Shown piece after piece: positions 1 to 6,059 of a stretch of DNA of 12,129 bases. The notes under the pieces were generated by a model. The model was given only the letters and a program-made list of their open reading frames with translations. It did no database searches and was not told the DNA's origin. The position numbers were made by a program, and so were the translations under genes. The first letter of the stretch is position 1. Every line of letters starts with the position of its first letter. The stretch comes from Spartobacteria bacterium (GTDB lineage: Bacteria; Verrucomicrobiota; Verrucomicrobiia; Chthoniobacterales; Chthoniobacteraceae): the NCBI GenBank assembly GCA_025355595.1, contig JANXZI010000143.1:1-12129 (forward strand). Reading direction: 5' to 3'.

Positions 1-1228
1 TTGCAAAATGGCTGTCGAGCGAGAGCAGCTTCGGGCCGGTGCTCTGCGCAGTGCCGATTTTTGCGTAGCCCGCGCCGCCGAGCGTGAGGACGGCGTGGAG
101 GTTCGAGAAGGTCTCGACGTTGTTCACGATCGTGGGCTTGCGATACAGCCCTTCGACGGTCGGGAATGGCGGACGCACGCGGACTTCCGGTCGCTGGCCT
201 TCAATGCTCGCGAGCAGCGCGGTTTCCTCGCCGCAGATGTATGCGCCCGCGCCTTTGATCGTTTTCAGATCGAAGTTGAATCCGCTGCCCGCGATGTTTT
301 TTCCGAGCAGCCCCGCGGCGCGCAGCTCGGCGATGGCGGCATTCACGATGCGCAGCGAGTCGGGATACTCGGCGCGGATGTAGAGCACGCCAATCTCCGC
401 GCCCGCGAACCAACCCGCGACCATCATGCCGAGCAGCACCGAGTGCGGGCGCTGCTCCATGAGGTATTTGTCAATGTAAGCGCCGGGGTCGCCCTCGTCG
501 GCGTTGCACACGATGTATTTCACCGCGCCCGCGCTCGCGCGGCACGAGGACCATTTGAAGTGCAGCGGGAACCCCGCGCCGCCGCGTCCGCGCAGGCCGG
601 AGTCCTTCAGTTCGCCCGAGAGCCAGTCGCGATCTTTTGTCAGCAGCGCGCGGAATGGCTCGTAGTATTCCGCGAGGCCGGGAAATGGCGCGGTGAGCTG
701 CGCGGGCTGGAGGTGCGAGACGACGGCATAGCGATCCTCCGTAGCCGCGTCTCGTGAGAGCGCGGGCTGATCTGCCGACGCGGAAGTTGGCCCGCGCTCT
801 GACGAGGCGCGGCTACTTTGTGAAAAGAGCGCGTCTAGCGCGGCATCGCTCTGGCCGGAAAAATTTTGGCCGTCGTGTTGGAATGCACCGCCCTGGTGAC
901 AGCGACCGAGGCAGCAGATGTGGCCGATTTCCTTCTCGTCGAAATGTCGTCCGAGCGCGTCGTGCAGCTTTCCCTGTGTCCCGGCGACGAGGCACGCGCT
1001 GCCGTTGCAGACGAACACTTTTTTTCCCGCGTTCTCCATTTTCAGAAAGTCGTAGAACGAAACCGCGCCGAGCGTGATGGCATCGCCGAAGAGCGACTCC
1101 TCGCCGAGCGCGCGCACCGTCTCCGGTTGCGCAGCGGTGCCGGATTTTTCCGCAGCCTCGACCATGCGCTCGAAGAGATTCTTGTCCGCGCTTTTGCGGA
1201 AGGAGAGGGCGCTGAGGTTTTCGGACAT
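1..1228 (-). CDS. NADH-binding flavoprotein subunit with fused NuoE-like [2Fe-2S] domain (NuoEF/HoxF/FdsB type), partial
   Basis: The minus-strand frame is open from ATG at 1228 to the left edge; 409 residues are visible and the C-terminus is missing. Residues ~1-130 form a thioredoxin-like ferredoxin domain with Cys74, Cys79 (C-x4-C) and Cys106, Cys110 (C-x3-C), the NuoE [2Fe-2S] pattern. Residues ~175-409 are the 51-kDa-type flavoprotein: a glycine-rich GLRGRGGAGF motif at 211-220 (FMN/NADH site), CNADEGDPGAY at ~241-251, CGEETALLASIEG at 322-334, and NNVETFSNL near 369-377. The GDPGAY form and the domain fusion fit NAD-dependent formate dehydrogenase beta, HoxF or bifurcating-hydrogenase subunits better than core complex I NuoF. 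The C-terminal 4Fe-4S and ferredoxin regions that would discriminate lie outside the window. The family transfers electrons between NAD(H), FMN and Fe-S clusters in the cytoplasm. Oddity: residues 138-163 are encoded by an inverted repeat (741-816) placed in the interdomain linker. No Shine-Dalgarno is seen before 1228. Confidence 0.9.
   Translation of the reverse strand, partial: MSENLSALSFRKSADKNLFERMVEAAEKSGTAAQPETVRALGEESLFGDAITLGAVSFYDFLKMENAGKKVFVCNGSACLVAGTQGKLHDALGRHFDEKEIGHICCLGRCHQGGAFQHDGQNFSGQSDAALDALFSQSSRASSERGPTSASADQPALSRDAATEDRYAVVSHLQPAQLTAPFPGLAEYYEPFRALLTKDRDWLSGELKDSGLRGRGGAGFPLHFKWSSCRASAGAVKYIVCNADEGDPGAYIDKYLMEQRPHSVLLGMMVAGWFAGAEIGVLYIRAEYPDSLRIVNAAIAELRAAGLLGKNIAGSGFNFDLKTIKGAGAYICGEETALLASIEGQRPEVRVRPPFPTVEGLYRKPTIVNNVETFSNLHAVLTLGGAGYAKIGTAQSTGPKLLSLDSHFA
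741..816. repeat. 76-bp imperfect palindrome inside the NADH-binding subunit gene
   Basis: The 27-bp arms at 741-767 and 790-816 are reverse complements with 25 of 27 matches, around a 22-bp loop. The element is read in frame in the minus-strand gene as a Ser/Ala/Arg-rich stretch (residues 138-163) between the [2Fe-2S] and flavoprotein domains, where related proteins have only a linker. It looks like an inserted repeat tolerated as a linker. It has no clear 7-bp period, unlike most other repeats here. Confidence 0.85.
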
Positions 1229-1295
1229 AGGATCGGCAGTGCGAGAGGGCGGACATTCAAAGCACGGACGGCGCGACTTTGCCAGCGCAGTTGCG

Positions 1296-1443
1296 CCTTG
1301 GAGTGCGGTGGCAAGCGTCAGCGCGACACCGCTTTTGAAGGGGCTTTCTGACGGGCCACCGCGGTCGCACGCACCACAACGCCGCGCGCGCTGCGTGCCT
1401 CCGAAGGCGGCGTGGCGCTGTCGCTTCCCGCCGCACTTCAAGG
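1296..1443. repeat. ~150-bp palindromic dispersed repeat, copy 1
   Basis: The ~40-bp terminal arms (about 1296-1337 and 1402-1443) are imperfect reverse complements: GAGTGCGGTGGCAAGCG on the left mirrors CGCTTCCCGCCGCACTTC on the right. An inner pair of GCACGCA/TGCGTGC segments adds a nested hairpin. The same element in the same orientation occurs at 4267-4416. It encodes no credible protein and resembles a MITE or REP-type element. It fills most of the gap between the left-edge gene and the sigma factor. Confidence 0.85.
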
Positions 1444-1471
1444 GGAAACCTGTTTTTTGGCAGGCTTCTAA
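1444..1471 (+). promoter_or_regulatory. Candidate ECF-type promoter of the sigma factor/vWA operon
   Basis: A GGAAACC element (1444-1450), a 16-nt spacer starting with a T-tract, and TCTAA (1467-1471) resemble the GGAAC / N16 / TCTnA layout of many ECF-sigma promoters. Transcription would start near 1478, a short leader before 1493 or 1511. ECF sigma factors commonly autoregulate, so the downstream sigma factor is the obvious candidate user. It begins immediately after the end of the palindromic repeat. Called by pattern only. Confidence 0.45.
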
Positions 1472-1492
1472 GAAATCGCGCGGCTCATCCGT

Positions 1493-2128
1493 ATGCCTCA
1501 TAGAACCGCCATGCCTCCCACGGACACGCCTGAATTCATCGCGCTGCTCGACCGCTACGAGCGGGTGCTCATCCGCTATGCGCGCAGCATCACGGGCGAT
1601 CTCGATTCGGCGCGCGATGTGGTGCAGAAGACGTTCATCAAGGTGGCGCAAATGCAAACGCGGAGCGCAGAACGCGGAGCGCGGAAAGAACCGCCTGGCA
1701 CGGAGGACATGGACGGCGGAGACCGGCTCCTTCCGCGTTCCGCGTTTCGCGCTCCGCGTTTGGAGGCGTGGCTTTTCACCGTCACGCGCAACGGCGCGCT
1801 CGACCACCAGCGGAAGCACAGCCGCATCATCCCCATGACGCTCCCGGACGACCGCGCGTGCGCCGCGCCCGGCCCCGATGCCACACTCGAGCAGCGCGAA
1901 AATGCCACGGTGATTTTCGGAATGCTCGATGCGCTGAGCGCGAACCAGCGCGAGGTCATCCGGCTGAAATTCCAGAACGATCTTTCCTACCGCGAGATTG
2001 CCGGCGTCACGGGGCTCACCGTCACGAATGTCGGCTTCCTCATCCACGCCGGGCTGAAAAAACTGCGCGAGCTGCTGCGCGCGCAGCCGGCCTTTGATTT
2101 TGAAACCGCACTCCGCACCGCACCATGA
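1493..2128 (+). CDS. ECF (sigma-70 family, group 4) RNA polymerase sigma factor with an in-frame repeat insertion
   Basis: The predicted 211-aa protein recruits RNA polymerase to its own promoter class. The sigma-2 region is recognisable at residues ~14-53 (RYERVLIRYARSITGDLDSA, then DVVQKTFIKVAQ) and resumes at ~90-107 (LEAWLFTVTRNGALDHQRK). Sigma-4 with its helix-turn-helix is at ~150-203 (LSANQREVIRLKF, LSYREIAGVTGLT). Residues ~55-89 are Arg/Gly/Ser-rich and encoded by an inverted heptamer array; they interrupt sigma-2 between regions 2.2 and 2.3, where relatives have a short loop. ATG at 1493 is used; ATG at 1511 (MPPTDTPEF) is equally possible and no Shine-Dalgarno decides. The stop overlaps the vWA start by 4 bp (ATGA), so the two are translationally coupled. 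The neighbour is the likely partner or regulator. The ECF subgroup is not assigned. Confidence 0.92.
   Translation: MPHRTAMPPTDTPEFIALLDRYERVLIRYARSITGDLDSARDVVQKTFIKVAQMQTRSAERGARKEPPGTEDMDGGDRLLPRSAFRAPRLEAWLFTVTRNGALDHQRKHSRIIPMTLPDDRACAAPGPDATLEQRENATVIFGMLDALSANQREVIRLKFQNDLSYREIAGVTGLTVTNVGFLIHAGLKKLRELLRAQPAFDFETALRTAP
1657..1760. repeat. Inverted heptamer array (AACGCGG type) inside the sigma-factor gene
   Basis: The left arm 1657-1684 is four 7-bp units (AACGCGG, AGCGCAG, AACGCGG, AGCGCGG). The right arm 1733-1760 is four units (CCGCGTT, CCGCGTT, TCGCGCT, CCGCGTT). The arms are reverse complements with 25 of 28 matches around a 48-bp spacer. The whole element is read through in frame and accounts for about 35 residues missing from ordinary ECF factors. 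Confidence 0.85.
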
Positions 2129-4266
2129 AGACCGACGATCCGAAATTCACCGCACATCTTCTCGGCGAAGATGAAACTCTCACGCCCGCCGAGCGCGCCG
2201 AAATCGAGGCGTTGCTCGCTGCCGACGATGCCGCCGCAGTCGAGGCCGCGGAGACGCGCTCGTTCGCCGCGATGCTGCGGCGCGATTTGCAGGGCGAGGA
2301 AATGGTGCCGCTCACCGCGAAGCAGCGCGCGAGTGTGCTGGCGGCGAAAGTTTCCAATCTGCGTTTTGAAATTCCGCGAATCGCGTCGTTCCCGCGGCGC
2401 ACGACGATTCTGTCCGCCGTCGCGGCGTGTCTCATCGTTGGCTTTTTCGTCGGCGTGGCTGTGGTGGTGAATCAGCGCCACAACGAATCCGTGCGATTGG
2501 CGAGAGAGGATTCTTCCGAAGCGCCGCAGGAAGTTGCGGTTCCGCCTGCTGAAAATATTGAGCCGGCACCGGTGGCGAATTTCAACGTCTTCACTGGCGG
2601 CGGGACGTCCGGCAGCGGGAATTTGACCCTCAACAGTTCCGCCACGGCGATCAACAGCGGGACGCTGAACTCCGGCACCACTTCCTTCGATACTGGAATC
2701 GGAAATTTCCCGGATGGGTCATTCGCGGCCGCTGGCTCCGTTGGAAATGACGGTGTCGGGCGCAGCGGATTTCAAAGATACCCCGGATACGATCCAGACC
2801 TGATGCAGAATGGCGGCCTACCGAAGACTGAACCCGCCAATCCCCGCGCGTTCGACTCGATCACGGACAATCCTTTTCTCCCCGTCCGCGAGAATCCGCT
2901 CTCGACGTTCAGCACGGACGTGGACACGGCGAGCTACGCCATCGTGCGGCGCTTTCTGAATGGCCAGCAGCTCCCGCCGAAGGACGCGGTGCGGACCGAG
3001 GAGCTGCTGAATTATTTCACTTACGACTATCCGCAGCCGAAGGGCGACGCGCCTTTTTCCGCGACGATGGAAGTTGCCGCGTGCCCGTGGACGCCGGAGC
3101 ACCGGCTCGTCCGCATCGGGCTGAAGGGGCGCGAAATCGCGAGGGACAAACGGCCCGCGAGCAACCTCGTCTTTCTCATTGATGTCTCCGGATCGATGTC
3201 CGCCCCGAACCGTCTCCCGCTCGTGAAGCAGAGCCTGGGCCTGCTCATTGATCAGCTCGGCGAGGAGGATCGCGTGGCGATGGTCGTGTATGCGGGCAAC
3301 AGCGGCTGTGTGCTCGATTCCACGCACGACAAACCGAAGATGCGCCGCGCGCTCACGAAGCTCGAAGCGGGCGGCTCGACGAATGGCGGGAGCGGCATCC
3401 AGCTCGCGTACCAGATCGCGCAGGAGCATTTCATCCAGGGCGGGACGAACCGCGTTGTCCTCGCGACGGACGGCGATTGGAATGTCGGCGTGACGAGCCA
3501 GAGCGCGCTCATCGAGATGATCACGCAAAAGGCGAAGGGCGGCGTCTTTCTCACCGTGCTCGGCTTCGGCTTGGACAATCTGAACGACTCGATGCTTGTG
3601 AAACTCGCAGGGAAGGGGAACGGGAACTACGCCTACATTGACACGCTTCTGGAGGCGAAAAAGGTGCTCGTGGATCAGCTCAGCAGCACGCTCGTGACCA
3701 TCGCAAAGGACGTGAAAATCCAAGTCGAGTTCAACCCCGCGCATGTCGCCGCCTACCGGCTCATCGGCTACGAAAAGCGGCTGCTCGCAAAGGAGGATTT
3801 CAACGACGACAAAAAGGACGCGGGTGAGATCGGCGCGGGGCACACCGTCACCGCGCTGTATGAAGTCGTGCCGGCGGGGAAAGACGTGCCGCCGGGAAAA
3901 GTGGATGCCCTGAAATACCAGACGACCGAGGAGGAAATATCAAAAATTCAAAATTCAAAATTCAAAACTTCACCTGAGATGCTGACGCTCAAGCTTCGCT
4001 ACAAGGCACCCGATGGCGACGTGAGCAAGCTGCTGGAATTCCCGCTGACCGACAGCGGCGCGACATTGGAAAAATCCTCGCGCGATTTCCGTTTCGCGGC
4101 CGCGGTCGCTGGCTACGGGATGCTCCTCCGCGATTCCCCGCACAAGGGCAACGCGACGTGGAATTCGATCCGCGAACTGGCCGTGGAAGGCAAAGGTGCG
4201 GATGCGGCGGGTTACCGCGCGGAATTCATCTCACTGCTGGAAAAGGCGAGGGGAGTGATGCGGTAG
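2125..4266 (+). CDS. Membrane-anchored vWA-domain protein (YfbK-like, DUF3520 C-terminus) with anti-sigma-like N-terminus
   Basis: 713 aa. Residues 1-90 are cytoplasmic-looking and helical; the segment around residues 8-33 (LLGEDETLTPAERAEIEALL) resembles the start of anti-sigma factors but lacks the His/Cys zinc ligands. One membrane helix lies at ~95-115 after Arg91-Arg92. A low-complexity Gly/Ser/Asn/Thr linker (~150-215) leads to the YfbK-type N-terminal region (~240-310, NPFLPVRENPLSTFSTDVDTASY). The vWA domain (~343-520) has a complete MIDAS: Asp353, Ser355, Ser357, Thr419 and Asp449. The last ~190 residues match the DUF3520-like C-terminal region, ending near 712. The 4-bp overlap with the sigma gene suggests this protein senses outside the membrane and controls the sigma factor. 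That role is inferred from architecture and position. An AT-rich AAAATTC repeat encodes residues ~607-616 (KIQNSKFKTS). The stop codon is directly followed by palindromic repeat copy 2. Confidence 0.88.
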   Translation: MKTDDPKFTAHLLGEDETLTPAERAEIEALLAADDAAAVEAAETRSFAAMLRRDLQGEEMVPLTAKQRASVLAAKVSNLRFEIPRIASFPRRTTILSAVAACLIVGFFVGVAVVVNQRHNESVRLAREDSSEAPQEVAVPPAENIEPAPVANFNVFTGGGTSGSGNLTLNSSATAINSGTLNSGTTSFDTGIGNFPDGSFAAAGSVGNDGVGRSGFQRYPGYDPDLMQNGGLPKTEPANPRAFDSITDNPFLPVRENPLSTFSTDVDTASYAIVRRFLNGQQLPPKDAVRTEELLNYFTYDYPQPKGDAPFSATMEVAACPWTPEHRLVRIGLKGREIARDKRPASNLVFLIDVSGSMSAPNRLPLVKQSLGLLIDQLGEEDRVAMVVYAGNSGCVLDSTHDKPKMRRALTKLEAGGSTNGGSGIQLAYQIAQEHFIQGGTNRVVLATDGDWNVGVTSQSALIEMITQKAKGGVFLTVLGFGLDNLNDSMLVKLAGKGNGNYAYIDTLLEAKKVLVDQLSSTLVTIAKDVKIQVEFNPAHVAAYRLIGYEKRLLAKEDFNDDKKDAGEIGAGHTVTALYEVVPAGKDVPPGKVDALKYQTTEEEISKIQNSKFKTSPEMLTLKLRYKAPDGDVSKLLEFPLTDSGATLEKSSRDFRFAAAVAGYGMLLRDSPHKGNATWNSIRELAVEGKGADAAGYRAEFISLLEKARGVMR
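3943..3970. repeat. AAAATTC heptamer array inside the vWA gene
   Basis: Three exact tandem AAAATTC units (3943-3963) and one degenerate unit (3964-3970) form an AT-rich island in a GC-rich gene. It is read in frame as a Lys/Asn/Ser-rich stretch between the vWA domain and the LTLKLRYKAPDGD block of the DUF3520-like region, so it behaves as a linker insertion. Confidence 0.85.
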
Positions 4267-4416
4267 CTTTGGAGTGCGGTGGCAAGCGATAGCGCGACAC
4301 CGCCTTGAGATGGGGATTCGGGAGGGTTTTCGCCGTCGCACGCAAGACTCAATGTCTCACGCGTTGCGTGCCTCCGAAAGCGGCGTGGCGCTGCCGCTTC
4401 CCGCCGCAGCCCAAGG
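4267..4416. repeat. ~150-bp palindromic dispersed repeat, copy 2
   Basis: Same element and orientation as at 1296-1443. Shared blocks include GGAGTGCGGTGGCAAGCG near the left end, AGCGCGACACCGC, then TGCGTGCCTCCGAA and GCGGCGTGGCGCTG on the right. The central part diverges, as expected for hairpin loops. It starts at the base after the TAG stop of the vWA gene and may also act as an mRNA-end structure. Confidence 0.85.
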
Positions 4417-4616
4417 TTGCGCCTCGCACGGCGCGAGATGTCACCCGGCAGGCGAACATTTCAAAGTCCGTCGGCACAGCGACGCTCAACACCACATGTG
4501 TCTCCTGCACCCGCGATCCCTTCGCCTTTTCCAAAGAGCGCTGTCCTGTGACAAAATAGAATCCCTTGCAGGCCGGCCTTGCGCAGAGACGTTTTGGCGC
4601 TTACATCCCGCCGCCC
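4417..4616 (+). other. Leader region of the response regulator gene; weak promoter-like site
   Basis: No gene is seen here. A TAGAAT hexamer at 4557-4562 (5 of 6 to the -10 consensus) could start transcription near 4569, but no matching -35 is visible at normal spacing. If real, it would leave TTG at 4566 almost without a leader and would support GTG at 4617 as the translation start. Confidence 0.25.
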
Positions 4617-6059
4617 GTGCAGCCCACCATCCTCATCGTTGACGACGAAAAGCATACCCGCGAAGGGTTGCGCGCGTCGTTGGAGGATTCGTTCGACGTG
4701 TATATCGCGCCGGACACCGCGGGCGCACTCGCGGTGCTGGAGTCCGAGCAGGTGGACCTCATGCTCACCGACCTGCGGCTCGGCGGCGACGACGGCATGG
4801 TGCTCATTGAAAAGGCGCTCGCCCGCGCGCACCCGCCGATCGTGATCATGATGACGGCGTACGGCGGCGTGGACACGGCGGTCGAGGCGATGAAGCGCGG
4901 CGCGTATGATTTTGTCACGAAGCCGCTGAACATTGACCGGCTCGAAATCCTCATCCGCCGCGCGCTGCGGTCGCGGCATGTGGAGAAGGAGGTCGTCGAG
5001 CTGAAGCAGAAGGTGGAGACGAAATACGGGCTGGAAAAACTCATCGGCCACTCGCCGCTGATGGAGGAAGTTTTCGACACCGTGAAGCAGGTCGCGCCGA
5101 GCCGCGCGGCGGTGCTCATCACGGGCGAGAGTGGCACGGGGAAGGAACTCGTCGCGCAGGCCATCCACGCGCTGAGCGGGCGGGCGAAGGAAAAATTTGT
5201 GGCCGTCCACATGGCGGCGTTTTCCGCGCAGCTCCTCGAGAGTGAGCTGTTCGGCCACGAGAAAGGCGCGTTCACCGGCGCGACCGAGCGGCGCATCGGG
5301 CGCTTCGAGCAGGCCAATGGCGGCACGCTTTTCCTCGATGAAATCGGCGAGATTGACAAAAACACGCAGGTGAAACTGCTGCGCGTGCTCGGCGAGGAGC
5401 GCAGCTTCGAGCGCGTCGGCGGGAATGCGCCGCTCAAGGTGGACGTGCGGCTCGTCGCGGCGACGAACCGGGACATCGAGGAGATGGTCGGCAAGGGCGA
5501 GTTCCGCGACGATCTGTATTTCCGTCTCAGCGTCATCCGCATCCACATGCCGCCGCTGCGCAAGCGCACGGAGGATGTCCCGCTCATCGCGCACCACTAC
5601 CTGCGCGTCGCCGCCGAGGAAAATGGCAAGCCAGTTCGCGAGATGACGACCGACGCGATGGAACTGCTCGAACGCTACCCGTGGCCCGGCAATATCCGCG
5701 AACTGCGCGGAGCCATCGAGCGCGCGGTGGTGATGGCGGGCGGCGCAAAGATCACCGTGCGCGATCTGCCGCAGTCGGTGCGCGACGGCGCGTCCATGAT
5801 TCCGACGAGTGTCGCAGGACTGAAGCTGCCCGCATTTTCAAAACCCGGCCAGCACCTGAACCTCCAGGAAACCGAACAGCGGATGATCATCCGCGCGCTC
5901 GACGAATGCGGCGGCAATGTGACAAAGGCCGCGCGCGTGCTCGGTCTCAGCCGCCGCACGCTGCACCGTCGGCTGAAGGAATTCCGCGCCGCCGAGACTG
6001 CGGACCACGCAACCACCGCGACCGCCGCGCCCGCGCACAGCTCACCGAATGGCCGCTGA
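4617..6059 (+). CDS. NtrC-family sigma-54-dependent response regulator
   Basis: 480 aa from GTG 4617; the in-frame TTG at 4566 would add 17 poorly conserved residues. The receiver domain (1-~118) has Asp9/Asp10, phosphoacceptor Asp52 (LMLTDLRLGG), Thr80 and Lys102. A coiled linker leads to the AAA+ ATPase (~140-375): Walker A GESGTGKE at 170-177, the sigma-54 contact loop GAFTGA at 217-222, Walker B GTLFLDE ending at Asp241-Glu242, and WPGNIRELRGAIERA at 366-380. A Fis-type helix-turn-helix is at ~444-466 (NVTKAARVLGLSRRTLHRRL). It should activate sigma-54 promoters after phosphorylation by a histidine kinase. No kinase gene is in the window, so the signal is unknown. The C-terminus has a ~17-residue Ala/Thr-rich tail that overlaps the next gene by 11 bp, suggesting cotranscription. 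Confidence 0.95.
   Translation: MQPTILIVDDEKHTREGLRASLEDSFDVYIAPDTAGALAVLESEQVDLMLTDLRLGGDDGMVLIEKALARAHPPIVIMMTAYGGVDTAVEAMKRGAYDFVTKPLNIDRLEILIRRALRSRHVEKEVVELKQKVETKYGLEKLIGHSPLMEEVFDTVKQVAPSRAAVLITGESGTGKELVAQAIHALSGRAKEKFVAVHMAAFSAQLLESELFGHEKGAFTGATERRIGRFEQANGGTLFLDEIGEIDKNTQVKLLRVLGEERSFERVGGNAPLKVDVRLVAATNRDIEEMVGKGEFRDDLYFRLSVIRIHMPPLRKRTEDVPLIAHHYLRVAAEENGKPVREMTTDAMELLERYPWPGNIRELRGAIERAVVMAGGAKITVRDLPQSVRDGASMIPTSVAGLKLPAFSKPGQHLNLQETEQRMIIRALDECGGNVTKAARVLGLSRRTLHRRLKEFRAAETADHATTATAAPAHSSPNGR

Noticed and set aside
8..757. 249-codon plus-strand frame at the left end
   Set aside because: It is antisense to the NADH-binding subunit, whose minus-strand frame is continuous and fully recognisable.
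1457..1464. T-run and small CCTG/CAGG hairpin as a terminator before the sigma factor
   Set aside because: The T-run lies in the loop rather than after the stem, and the segment reads better as an ECF promoter spacer.
2818..3843. 341-codon minus-strand frame opposite the vWA gene
   Set aside because: Composition and lack of motifs mark it as antisense shadow; the plus strand encodes an intact vWA domain.
4461..5597. Long open frame on the minus strand opposite the response regulator
   Set aside because: It is the Arg/His-rich shadow of a GC-rich gene; the plus-strand frame has all NtrC motifs.
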